Position numbers and translations under genes: made by a program. A DNA stretch of 64,000 nt from CAWDZK01 sp963807005 (lineage in GTDB: Bacteria; Actinomycetota; Actinomycetes; JACCUZ01): the NCBI GenBank assembly GCA_963807005.1, contig CAWDZK010000001.1:372001-436000 (forward strand), read 5' to 3'. Below are positions 57,824-64,000 of the stretch, piece after piece. Below the pieces are notes generated by a model. It was not told where the DNA came from and did no database searches. It saw only the letters and a program-made list of their open reading frames with translations. The stretch's first letter is position 1, and each line of letters starts with the position of its first letter.

Positions 57824-58470
57824 CCCGCCGGTACTGGCCGCTTCTCGACCTGCGGCTGCGCACCGGCGGCCTCGTGCTCACCCCGCTCACGGAGGCCGAC
57901 CTGGGCGCGGTCGCCGAGCTGCTGCCGGACGACATCGAACTGAACCCGCGGGCGACCCGCTTCCCCGGCCTCGACGAGCGCACCTGGCGCGGCACCGTCG
58001 TGCACCAGGAGTACTGGGCGGCGATGGGCACCTGGTCGCCGGACGACTGGCAGGTCTACTTCGCCGTGCGCCGGGGCCTGGACCTGCTGGGACTGCAGGG
58101 CCTCGAGGGGCCGGACTTCCGCACCGTACGCACCGTCGACACCTCGTCCTGGTTGGTCGCGGACGTGCGCGGGACCGGGCTGGGCAAGGCGATGCGCCGA
58201 GCCGTCCTGGCGCTGGCGTTCGACCACCTCGGCGCGCAGGCGGCGATCACCTCGGCCTGGCACGACAACCACGCATCGCTGGGCGTCTCGCGGTCCCTGG
58301 GCTACCGGCCCAACGGGGAGTCGTTCATGCCCAGGGAGGGAGTCGGCGGGACCGACACCCTGGTCCATCTCCGGATGACCCGTTCCGACTGGCGCTCGTC
58401 CGGCCGTGCGACCGACGTCCTGGTCGAGGGGCTGTCGGCGGCGCTGCCGCTGTTCGACCTGCCCGGCTGA
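57820..58470 (+). CDS. GNAT-family acetyltransferase
   Basis: A 216-residue RimJ/RimL-like N-acetyltransferase. The N-terminal strand LVLTPLTEADLGAVAELLP near residues 18-36 is typical. QVYFAVRRGLDLLGLQGLEG near 76-95 is the central strand, and the acetyl-CoA loop is VRGTGLGKAMRRAVLALAF near 117-135. HDNHASLGVSRSLGYRPNGE near 149-168 is the conserved end of the fold. The ATG overlaps the stop of the hypothetical gene. The substrate is unknown. It converges with the EamA transporter 13 bases away. Confidence 0.85.
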   Translation: MTRRYWPLLDLRLRTGGLVLTPLTEADLGAVAELLPDDIELNPRATRFPGLDERTWRGTVVHQEYWAAMGTWSPDDWQVYFAVRRGLDLLGLQGLEGPDFRTVRTVDTSSWLVADVRGTGLGKAMRRAVLALAFDHLGAQAAITSAWHDNHASLGVSRSLGYRPNGESFMPREGVGGTDTLVHLRMTRSDWRSSGRATDVLVEGLSAALPLFDLPG

Positions 58471-58483
58471 CGGCGTCGCGACC

Positions 58484-59437
58484 TCAGCGCGAGGTCTGCG
58501 CCAGCACGATCCCCACCAGGACGACGACCGCCCCGGCCAGCTGCACCGGACCCAGCGCCTCCGCCAGCCACACCCAGGCGACGACACCGGCCAGCACCGG
58601 CTCGAGCATGCCGACCATGCCGACCCGGGTGGCGGGGAGGTGGTGCAGCCCGGAGAGCACCAGCACGAACGGCACGATCGTGCCCAGCACGACCATCGAG
58701 GTCATCAGCAGCCAGAGCGGCAGGGTGTGCCCGGCCAGGTTGCCGAGCAGGGGGGCGCTGCCCCGGGTGGCATCGACGGGGAAGGCCCACCAGGGCTGGA
58801 CCACCGACCACAGAACCGTCGCGAAGACGAACGCCCAGAACGTCGTCGACAGGGGGTCGCGGTGGTTCGCGCTGTGCTCGCCGAGCAGGTAGTACACCGC
58901 CAGCGCGACGGCGGCGGCCAGCGCGGCCGCCACGCCCAGCCCGTCCAGCGTGCCACCGGCCCACACCTCGGCCACCAGGGCAAGGCCGCCCAGGGACAGA
59001 CCGAGAGCGAGCCACACCCGGTTGCGCACGCGCTGGTGGAACACGAACCTGGCCCAGAGGGCGACCATCAGGGGCGCGGTGTACTCCAGCAGCAGGGCGA
59101 TGCTCACCGGCATCCGGGCGATCGCCACGAAGTAGAAGACCTGGGTCAGGGCGACCCCGGCCACGCCGTACGCCGCCAGCAGCGGCAGCTCGGACCGCGA
59201 CACCTTCAGCCGACCGGGCGACACGACGAGCACGACGAGGCCGAGCCCGACCGCGGCGCCGGCGCAGCGCAGCTCGGTCAGCCGCATCGCGGTCAGGCCG
59301 CTGGCCAGGATGACCTTGGACACCGTGCCGTTGAGGGCGAACAGCGCGGCCGCGACCACCAGGTAGATGTACCCGCGAGCCGGGTTCCGAAGGCGCTCGG
59401 TCGCCGAGACGGCGACGGGCAGCGCGGTCTCGACCAT
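58484..59437 (-). CDS. EamA/DMT-family transporter
   Basis: A 317-residue inner-membrane exporter with ten TM helices in two EamA repeats (about 22-150 and 165-300). TM1 is YIYLVVAAALFALNGTVSKVIL, followed by RLTELRCAGAA near 52-62, YTAPLMVALWARF near 117-129, and the second-repeat hallmark MLEPVLAGVVAWVWLAEALG near 274-293. No soluble domain is present. DMT members move amino acids, sugars or metabolites. The ATG at 59437 is 6 bases after TAGGTT, so it is probably leaderless. Confidence 0.87.
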   Translation of the reverse strand: MVETALPVAVSATERLRNPARGYIYLVVAAALFALNGTVSKVILASGLTAMRLTELRCAGAAVGLGLVVLVVSPGRLKVSRSELPLLAAYGVAGVALTQVFYFVAIARMPVSIALLLEYTAPLMVALWARFVFHQRVRNRVWLALGLSLGGLALVAEVWAGGTLDGLGVAAALAAAVALAVYYLLGEHSANHRDPLSTTFWAFVFATVLWSVVQPWWAFPVDATRGSAPLLGNLAGHTLPLWLLMTSMVVLGTIVPFVLVLSGLHHLPATRVGMVGMLEPVLAGVVAWVWLAEALGPVQLAGAVVVLVGIVLAQTSR

Positions 59438-59443
59438 CCGGGA

Positions 59444-59449
59444 AACCTA
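59444..59449 (-). promoter_or_regulatory. -10 element TAGGTT, leaderless start
   Basis: On the minus strand TAGGTT ends 6 bases before the ATG at 59437. Confidence 0.45.
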
Positions 59450-59472
59450 GACGAACGCAGGGCGTCCGTGCG

Positions 59473-60450
59473 TCAGTAGCCCAGCCGGCGGTGCAGTCGC
59501 AGGAACGTCGGCCGGTAGCCCAGCCGGGGCCAGGTCCGCGACGACAGCAGGTTGGTCGCCCGCCAGTCGGTGACCAGGCTGGTGAAGCCGCTGGCGGCGC
59601 ACCAGTCGTGCACCGCCTCTCCGAGCGCCCGGCCGGCGCCGAGGCCGCGAGCCTCGGGCAGCACGGCGGCGAAGCCGAGGAAGCCGGCCCGGTCCGGCCG
59701 GGTGAGTGCGGTGTGCGTCGAGGAGACCTCCAGGGCGCACGCCACGGCCACCCCGACCACGGCGCCGTCGCGCTCGGCGACGAGGTAGCCGAAGCCCTCG
59801 TCGTCGAAGGACTCCTCCCAGTCCGCGACCGCCTCCGCGAGGGTGGTGACCTGCCCAGCGGCGAACGTCGGTGCCAGCCCGTGCTGGTGCGGCAGCTCCA
59901 GGTCGAGCCGCCCCAGCACCGGGATGTCGCGTCGTTCGGCGGCCCGGACCGTCAGACCCGGCGGGACCGCGGCGGGCTCGGTCGGCAGCTCGCGCACGGC
60001 GTGCACGTGCTGCTGGCCGAAGCCGAGGCGGAACCAGGCGTCGACCAGGGCGGCGTCGTGGGCAGGCACCAGTGCGTAGTGCACGTCGAGCCCGTCGGCC
60101 ACCCACCGGGTCGCCGCCAGGGCGTACAGGTCGCGGGCCACCTCGGCCTCGCGCACGGCGTGACCTGCCGACTCGACCCAGCGGTTCGGTCCCCACACGT
60201 CGCCGGGCTTGTGCTGGCCGAGCAGGTAGCCGACCAGCTCGCCACCGGTCTCGGCCACGGCGCCGGTCGCCCCGGCCGCCACCGCCGACGCGACCTCTGC
60301 GGCGGCGGCGGCGGGGTCCTCGAACCGGGCGGACAGCAGCGGCTCGGCCCGGCGGTGCGCCGCGTGCCGCTCGGCGAGCAGTCGGCCGGCTGCCGGCACG
60401 TCGCCCTCGTCGAAGGCGCGGATGACGGGCCGGGAGGGAGAGGGGGTCAC
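59473..60450 (-). CDS. Two-domain GNAT acetyltransferase
   Basis: A 325-residue protein with two tandem GNAT folds. The first (about 1-160) has FDEGDVPAAGRLLAERHAAH, GAVAETGGELVGYLLG, and VEVARDLYALAATRW-like helix. The second (about 170-325) has LTVRAAERRDIPVLGRLDLEL, GFGYLVAERDGAVVGVAVA, the acetyl-CoA loop LPEARGLGAGRALGEAV near 273-289, and TDWRATNLLSSRTWPRLGYRPTF at the end. Only the second has an intact CoA loop, so the first is probably structural. The start GTG 60450 is 8 bases after TACCGT. Substrates are unknown; mycothiol synthase MshD has a similar two-domain plan. Confidence 0.75.
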   Translation of the reverse strand: MTPSPSRPVIRAFDEGDVPAAGRLLAERHAAHRRAEPLLSARFEDPAAAAAEVASAVAAGATGAVAETGGELVGYLLGQHKPGDVWGPNRWVESAGHAVREAEVARDLYALAATRWVADGLDVHYALVPAHDAALVDAWFRLGFGQQHVHAVRELPTEPAAVPPGLTVRAAERRDIPVLGRLDLELPHQHGLAPTFAAGQVTTLAEAVADWEESFDDEGFGYLVAERDGAVVGVAVACALEVSSTHTALTRPDRAGFLGFAAVLPEARGLGAGRALGEAVHDWCAASGFTSLVTDWRATNLLSSRTWPRLGYRPTFLRLHRRLGY

Positions 60451-60572
60451 GGCGGACGACGGTAGGGATCCGGGCGGGTGCCGGGCCACCGGATTCCCTC
60501 CCGACACGCGCACCTGCGCTTCACCCGCTAGTGCGCATCCCGTAGTACTGTGCGCCGCATGAGAGATCGGGG

Positions 60573-60923
60573 ATGAGTGCCATGGACACCACACAGCTGC
60601 TCAAGGGGGTCCTCGACGTCGCGGTCCTCGCCGTCCTGGACCGGGCGGACGGCTACGGCTACGACGTCGTGCGCCGGCTGCGCGCCGCCGGACTGGACGA
60701 GGTCGGCGACGCGTCGGTGTACGGCACGCTGCGCCGGCTGTACTCGGCCGGCGCGCTGACGTCGTACGTCGTGCCGTCCGACGAGGGGCCGCACCGCAAG
60801 TACTACGGGATCAACACGAAGGGGAAGGCGACCTTGGCCGACTCGACCAAGACCTGGCTCTCCTTCGCCGACACCATGAGCGGCCTGCTGGCCGCCTCGA
60901 CCGTTCCGGAGGCACGACGATGA
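60573..60923 (+). CDS. PadR-family transcriptional regulator
   Basis: A 116-residue winged-helix regulator of the PadR family. It opens with LLKGVLDVAVLAVLDRADGYGYDVVRRLRAAG, then VGDASVYGTLRRLYSAGALTSYVV as recognition helix and wing, and HRKYYGINTKGKATL as the C-terminal strand and helix. The C-terminal dimer helix is short, as in PadR-s2 members. The start ATG 60573 is followed nine bases later by another in-frame ATG. Its stop overlaps the ATG of the HAAS-domain gene, a standard PadR-HAAS pairing in which the regulator controls the operon. Confidence 0.88.
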   Translation: MSAMDTTQLLKGVLDVAVLAVLDRADGYGYDVVRRLRAAGLDEVGDASVYGTLRRLYSAGALTSYVVPSDEGPHRKYYGINTKGKATLADSTKTWLSFADTMSGLLAASTVPEARR

Positions 60924-61915
60924 CCACGGGGACCAGCACCGCGGTGCGCAACCGCGAGGCCCAGGAGTACCTGGACGGCGTGGCCGCGGAGCTCGCCGAC
61001 CTGCCGCACGAGGACCGGGCGGACCTGCTGGACGAGCTCGCGGCGCACGTCGACGAGCTCGCGGGGGAGAGCGACGCGTCGCTGACCTCTCGGCTGGGGT
61101 CGCCGGCCGAGTACGCCGCCGAGCTGCGCGCGTCGGCCGGTCTGCCCCCGGCGCAGGCACGGGGCCGCACCGGCGCCCGGGTGCGCGAGCGGTTCGTCGG
61201 CATCGCCGCGCGCCGGCAGGTGGTGGCGATCAGGGCCTTCCTCGGGGCGCTGCGACCCTTCTGGTGGATCCTGCGCGCCTGGGTGGTCGTGGGCCTCGTC
61301 GCGATGTGGCCGGGGCAGACGACGCCGACCTGGGCGGACGCGATGCCGCTCGTCCCGCGCGTGGGCAACTCGCTGGTGGGGTTGGTCGTCCTGCTGGCCG
61401 TGGTGGTGGCGTCCGTGCAGGTCGGCCGACGGGGGAGGTCGCTGCCGACGGGAGGACGCCGGGGAGTCCTGGCGCTGAACGTCGTCGCGGCCGTCATGCT
61501 GGTCCCCGTCCTGGTATCGGTGGGCGAGAGCAGCGTGCAGCGCAACGTCTACCACTCCGTGCAGCGGGTGCAGGTCGTCCCGACCGAGGGCGTGTTCTCC
61601 GGCGGCAGCCAGGTGCGCAACATCTACGCCTACGACGCGGCGGGCACCCTCCTGCACGACGTCCGCCTCTACGACCAGAGCGGCGTCCCGCTGTCGCTGG
61701 GTCTGGCGCCGGACGGCACCCGCAAGCCGGTGGTCGACGGGCAGGGCCGGCTGGTCGAGAACGCCTTCCCGTACCGCTACGTCGAGCCGGACGGCACCGT
61801 GGCCGACCCGGACGCGGGTCCGCCGGTCGACGCCCCGCCGCTGGCTGCGGTGGTCCCGCCCACGCCTGCTCCGAGCCCGAGCGGTGAGCAGGGGCCCGGC
61901 GGCGGGAAAGGCTGA
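60920..61915 (+). CDS. HAAS-domain membrane protein
   Basis: A 331-residue membrane protein. The N-terminal HAAS (DUF1700-like) helical domain has EYLDGVAAELADLPHEDRADLLDELAAHVDEL near residues 14-45 and LTSRLGSPAEYAAELRA near 54-70. Three TM helices follow (about 116-133, 151-168 and 188-205), then an extracytoplasmic domain (VYHSVQRVQVVPTEG, IYAYDAAGTLLHDVRLY), ending in a Pro/Ser-rich tail. It is overlapped by the PadR gene. HAAS domains often regulate membrane proteins together with PadR; the function here is unknown. A perfect hairpin follows 15 bases after the stop. Confidence 0.75.
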   Translation: MTTGTSTAVRNREAQEYLDGVAAELADLPHEDRADLLDELAAHVDELAGESDASLTSRLGSPAEYAAELRASAGLPPAQARGRTGARVRERFVGIAARRQVVAIRAFLGALRPFWWILRAWVVVGLVAMWPGQTTPTWADAMPLVPRVGNSLVGLVVLLAVVVASVQVGRRGRSLPTGGRRGVLALNVVAAVMLVPVLVSVGESSVQRNVYHSVQRVQVVPTEGVFSGGSQVRNIYAYDAAGTLLHDVRLYDQSGVPLSLGLAPDGTRKPVVDGQGRLVENAFPYRYVEPDGTVADPDAGPPVDAPPLAAVVPPTPAPSPSGEQGPGGGKG

Positions 61916-61930
61916 CCCCTCCCTGGCGTA

Positions 61931-61967
61931 GGGCGCCCCCGGAGTGGAAAGGTCTCCGGGGGCGCCC
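61931..61967. terminator. Perfect 14-bp hairpin after the HAAS gene
   Basis: GGGCGCCCCCGGAG (61931-61944) and CTCCGGGGGCGCCC (61954-61967) pair perfectly around a 9-base loop, 15 bases after the stop. No T-tract is present, so termination would be of the non-canonical actinobacterial kind. Confidence 0.75.
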
Positions 61968-62009
61968 GACCGGGGCGCTGCACCTCGTCGGTTCGAGAGA
62001 GGTCCGCCC

Positions 62010-62693
62010 GTGGGCGAGATGGTCAGCTACCCCAGCAACGGCGACTCCTGCGAGGCCTACCTCGCGGTGCCGGACTCCGGCCAGGGCCCCGGCGTGGTCG
62101 TCGTCCAGGAGTGGTGGGGCCTGGTCGACCACATCAAGGATGTCGCCGACCGCTTCGCCGAGGCGGGGTTCGTCGCCCTGGCGCCGGACTTCTTCCACGG
62201 CGAGGCCACCACCGAGCCGGACGACGCGCGGCGGCTGCTGATGTCGATGGAGATGGACCGCGCCGCCCGGGACATCCAGGGCGCGGCGCGCTACCTGGCC
62301 GGTCGCGCCGACGTCGAGGGCACCGGCATCGGGGCCGTCGGCTTCTGCATGGGCGGCTCGCTGGCCCTGTGGAGCGGTGCGCTGGACGAGGAGGTCAAGG
62401 TCGCGGTCGGCTTCTACCCGGCCCTCCCCTGGGAGCGGATGTCGCCGACCTGGGGCAACTACGCCAACAAGAGCGCGATGATCCACGCCTCGGAGCAGGA
62501 CGGGACCTCCAAGGCCGACGGTGTGCAGGCGGCTGTCAGGGGCATCGAACAGGCCGGCGGCTCGGTCGAGGTCTACGACTATCCCGGCTCGTCACACGCC
62601 TTCTTCAACGACACCCGCCCCGAGGTCCACGACAAGGAGCACTCGGACGCCGCCTGGCGTCGGACCGTCGACCTCCTGCACAGCCGCCTCTGA
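62010..62693 (+). CDS. Dienelactone hydrolase family protein
   Basis: A 227-residue cytosolic alpha/beta hydrolase of the DLH family. GVVVVQEWWGLVDHIKDVADRFAEAGFVALAPDFFHG is near residues 29-65, with the nucleophile Cys in GFCMGGSLAL near 113-122. The acid and histidine are probably in the region HASEQDGTSKADG and SHAFFNDTRPEVHD, near 160 and 197. The Cys nucleophile is as in carboxymethylenebutenolidase. The GTG at 62010 has GAGAGAGG upstream. The natural substrate is unknown. Confidence 0.88.
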   Translation: MGEMVSYPSNGDSCEAYLAVPDSGQGPGVVVVQEWWGLVDHIKDVADRFAEAGFVALAPDFFHGEATTEPDDARRLLMSMEMDRAARDIQGAARYLAGRADVEGTGIGAVGFCMGGSLALWSGALDEEVKVAVGFYPALPWERMSPTWGNYANKSAMIHASEQDGTSKADGVQAAVRGIEQAGGSVEVYDYPGSSHAFFNDTRPEVHDKEHSDAAWRRTVDLLHSRL

Positions 62694-62695
62694 GC

Positions 62696-63508
62696 GTGCT
62701 GCCCGGGTCGCGTGGTGCGGTGCCGCCGGGCTCCGGCTGGCCCGACGACCCGGCGACCGCTGACACGCCGGTGGCCGGGGGCCCGGAGGACGTCCGCCGG
62801 CTCGCGGCCGCGGCAGCCACGCCGGTCGAGCTGGACGCCGCCGTGTCGGTGTGCCGGGCCTGCCCGCGGCTGGTCGAGTGGCGGGAGCAGGTCGCCGTGG
62901 AGCGGCGCAGGTCCTTCGCGGACGAGCAGTACTGGGGCCGACCGATCGCGGGCTGGGGCCCGGCGGACGCGCCCGTGCTCGTCGTCGGGCTGGCGCCGGC
63001 CGCGCACGGCGGGAACCGGACCGGCCGGATCTTCACCGGCGACCGCAGCGGGGACTGGCTGTTCGCCGCGCTGCACCGGGCCGGCCTGGCCGCGCAGCCC
63101 ACCAGCACCCATGCCGGCGACGGTCAGCGGCTGCTGGGGACCCGGATGCTCGCCGCGGTCCGCTGCGCACCACCCGCGAACGCCCCCACAACTGCCGAAC
63201 GGGACACCTGTGCGCCGTGGATGGACGCCGAGGTCGCGTTGCTGCTGCCGCACCTGCGCGCGGTCGTCGCCCTGGGCGCCTTCGCCTGGCAGGCGACGTT
63301 CGCGACCATGGCGCGGCTGGGCCTCGCGGTGCCCCGGCCGCGTCCGCGGTTCGCGCACGCCGCCGAGGTCGAGGTGGCCGGGGTCGCCGTCATCGGCTCG
63401 TTCCACCCCAGCCAGCAGAACACCTTCACCGGGCGCCTGACCGAAGGGATGCTGGACCAGGTCCTGGACCGTGCGGCGGCCGTCGCGGGCCTGCGGAATA
63501 CAGTCTGA
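62696..63508 (+). CDS. udgB: Family 5 uracil-DNA glycosylase (UdgB)
   Basis: A 270-residue iron-sulfur DNA glycosylase that excises uracil and other damaged bases. CRACPRLVEWREQ near residues 57-69 supplies two cluster cysteines. The active loop is GLAPAAHGGNRTGRIFTGDRSG near 98-119, where GLAPAAHG is typical of family 5 rather than GxEPG of family 4. CAPPANAPTTAERDTC near 156-171 supplies the other two cysteines, and SFHPSQQNTFTGRLT near 234-248 is motif 2. The GTG at 62696 is 2 bases after the DLH stop. The N-terminal 40 residues are low-complexity and may be disordered. Confidence 0.9.
   Translation: MLPGSRGAVPPGSGWPDDPATADTPVAGGPEDVRRLAAAAATPVELDAAVSVCRACPRLVEWREQVAVERRRSFADEQYWGRPIAGWGPADAPVLVVGLAPAAHGGNRTGRIFTGDRSGDWLFAALHRAGLAAQPTSTHAGDGQRLLGTRMLAAVRCAPPANAPTTAERDTCAPWMDAEVALLLPHLRAVVALGAFAWQATFATMARLGLAVPRPRPRFAHAAEVEVAGVAVIGSFHPSQQNTFTGRLTEGMLDQVLDRAAAVAGLRNTV
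63499..63504 (+). promoter_or_regulatory. -10 element TACAGT, leaderless start of NADH dehydrogenase gene
   Basis: TACAGT ends 6 bases before the ATG at 63511, overlapping the last codons of udgB. Confidence 0.35.
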
Positions 63509-63510
63509 TC

Positions 63511-64000
63511 ATGGCGATCACGCCCGCTGCGTCACGGGAGCGGACCCGCATCCTGATCGTGGGCGGCGGCTACGTCGGCATGTACACCGCGCTGCGGCTG
63601 CAGCGCCGCCTGCGGTCGGAGATCAGGGCCAGGCGGGTCGAGGTCATCGTGGTGGACCCCCGGTCCTACATGACCTACCAGCCGTTCCTGCCCGAGGCGG
63701 CAGCCGGAAGCGTCGAACCCCGGCACGTGGTCGTCCCGCTGCGCCGGGTGCTGGACGGGTGCGAGGTCCTCACGGGCCGGGTCGAGTCCATCGACCACGC
63801 GCGGCGTACGGCCCGCATCACCCCGGTTCGCGGGGCGTCGTACGACCTGTCCTACGAGGTCGTCGTCGTCGCTCCGGGCTCGATCGCGCGCACCCTGCCG
63901 ATCCCCGGCCTGGCCGAGAACGGCATCGGGTTCAAGCAGGTCGAGGAGGCCATCGCCCTGCGCAACCAGGTGCTCGAGAAGCTCGACATCGCGACCACGA
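63511..64000 (+). CDS. ndh: Type II NADH dehydrogenase-like FAD oxidoreductase, partial
   Basis: The first 163 residues of a two-Rossmann-domain FAD enzyme that runs off the right edge. ILIVGGGYVGMYTALRLQRRL near residues 14-34 is the FAD-binding dinucleotide fold. VIVVDPRSYMTYQPFLPEAAAGSVEPRHVVVPLRRVL near 45-82 is the NDH-2 signature region, and YEVVVVAPGSIARTLPIPGLAENGIGFK near 112-139 is the ATG motif and loop. Ndh oxidises NADH and reduces menaquinone at the membrane surface. The substrate pair is inferred because the NADH domain and membrane anchor lie beyond the window. Confidence 0.85.
   Translation, partial: MAITPAASRERTRILIVGGGYVGMYTALRLQRRLRSEIRARRVEVIVVDPRSYMTYQPFLPEAAAGSVEPRHVVVPLRRVLDGCEVLTGRVESIDHARRTARITPVRGASYDLSYEVVVVAPGSIARTLPIPGLAENGIGFKQVEEAIALRNQVLEKLDIATT

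Overview
The window is a continuous stretch of a very GC-rich, high-coding-density actinobacterial chromosome. The signs are many GTG starts, ATGA/GTGA/TGATG stop-start overlaps, a three-DUF348/G5/Rpf resuscitation-promoting factor, an O-mannosyltransferase of the mycobacterial type, an F420-type nitroreductase-fold protein, and a gene order that matches the Mycobacterium tuberculosis Rv1002c-Rv1026 block as I remember it. I cannot name the genus. I see no rRNA, CRISPR array, insertion sequence, integrase or phage gene. One tRNA (Gln, TTG) is present. No gene-free stretch exceeds about 245 bases.

Layout. 1-3751 (minus): a carbon-metabolism operon of a DUF1876 protein, a DhnA-type aldolase, an acyl/acetyl-CoA synthetase and the alpha subunit of a pyruvate-type dehydrogenase, which runs off the left edge. 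3958-10134: a small channel-like protein, a coupled LolA/RseB-like plus ABC-2 exporter operon, an anchored hypothetical, a secreted lipase-like hydrolase and a sugar-nucleotide epimerase with an inserted zinc ribbon. 10209-13380: an OmpR-type two-component system and a convergent multi-pass membrane protein. 13481-17107: a coupled operon of GT2 glycosyltransferase, DUF2064 protein, SAM methyltransferase, cytochrome-b/Moco oxidoreductase fusion and a membrane protein. This is my best candidate for an undescribed pathway. 17126-29411: CDF transporter, Pmt, rsmI, alaC-like aminotransferase, metG, tatD, rpfB, ksgA, ispE and an ABC-F ATPase. 29541-34996: accessory genes, namely a ComB-like phosphatase, a frameshifted amidase, a MarR/tam pair with two visible operators, a VOC protein, a TetR regulator, an HTH-HTH/LAGLIDADG-like protein and tRNA-Gln. 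35078-39823: glmU, prs, a DinB-like protein, rplY and pth. 39842-49034: a GNAT/HxlR pair sharing one promoter, ppc, mfd, a SurA-like lipoprotein and mazG. 49100-56840: a large VWA-like/coiled-coil membrane protein, a DUF885 peptidase-like protein, eno, an FtsB/DivIC-like protein, DUF501 and ppx. 56933-64000: Ddn-like protein, GNATs, EamA transporter, a PadR/HAAS module, a dienelactone hydrolase, a family-5 uracil-DNA glycosylase and the start of a type II NADH dehydrogenase.

How it fits together. The conserved backbone covers translation (metG, ksgA, rsmI, rplY, pth, tRNA), cell-envelope precursor supply (glmU, ispE, ftsB, rpfB, pmt), central carbon metabolism (eno, ppc, prs, pdhA, acsA) and repair (mfd, mazG, udgB). 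Accessory genes are inserted between these blocks. A recurrent signal is a TANNNT hexamer 6-7 bases before a start codon. It occurs before at least eleven genes, points to widespread leaderless transcription, and helped choose several starts. Two long hairpins with related arms (20658-20710 and 24497-24563) look like members of a dispersed repeat family.
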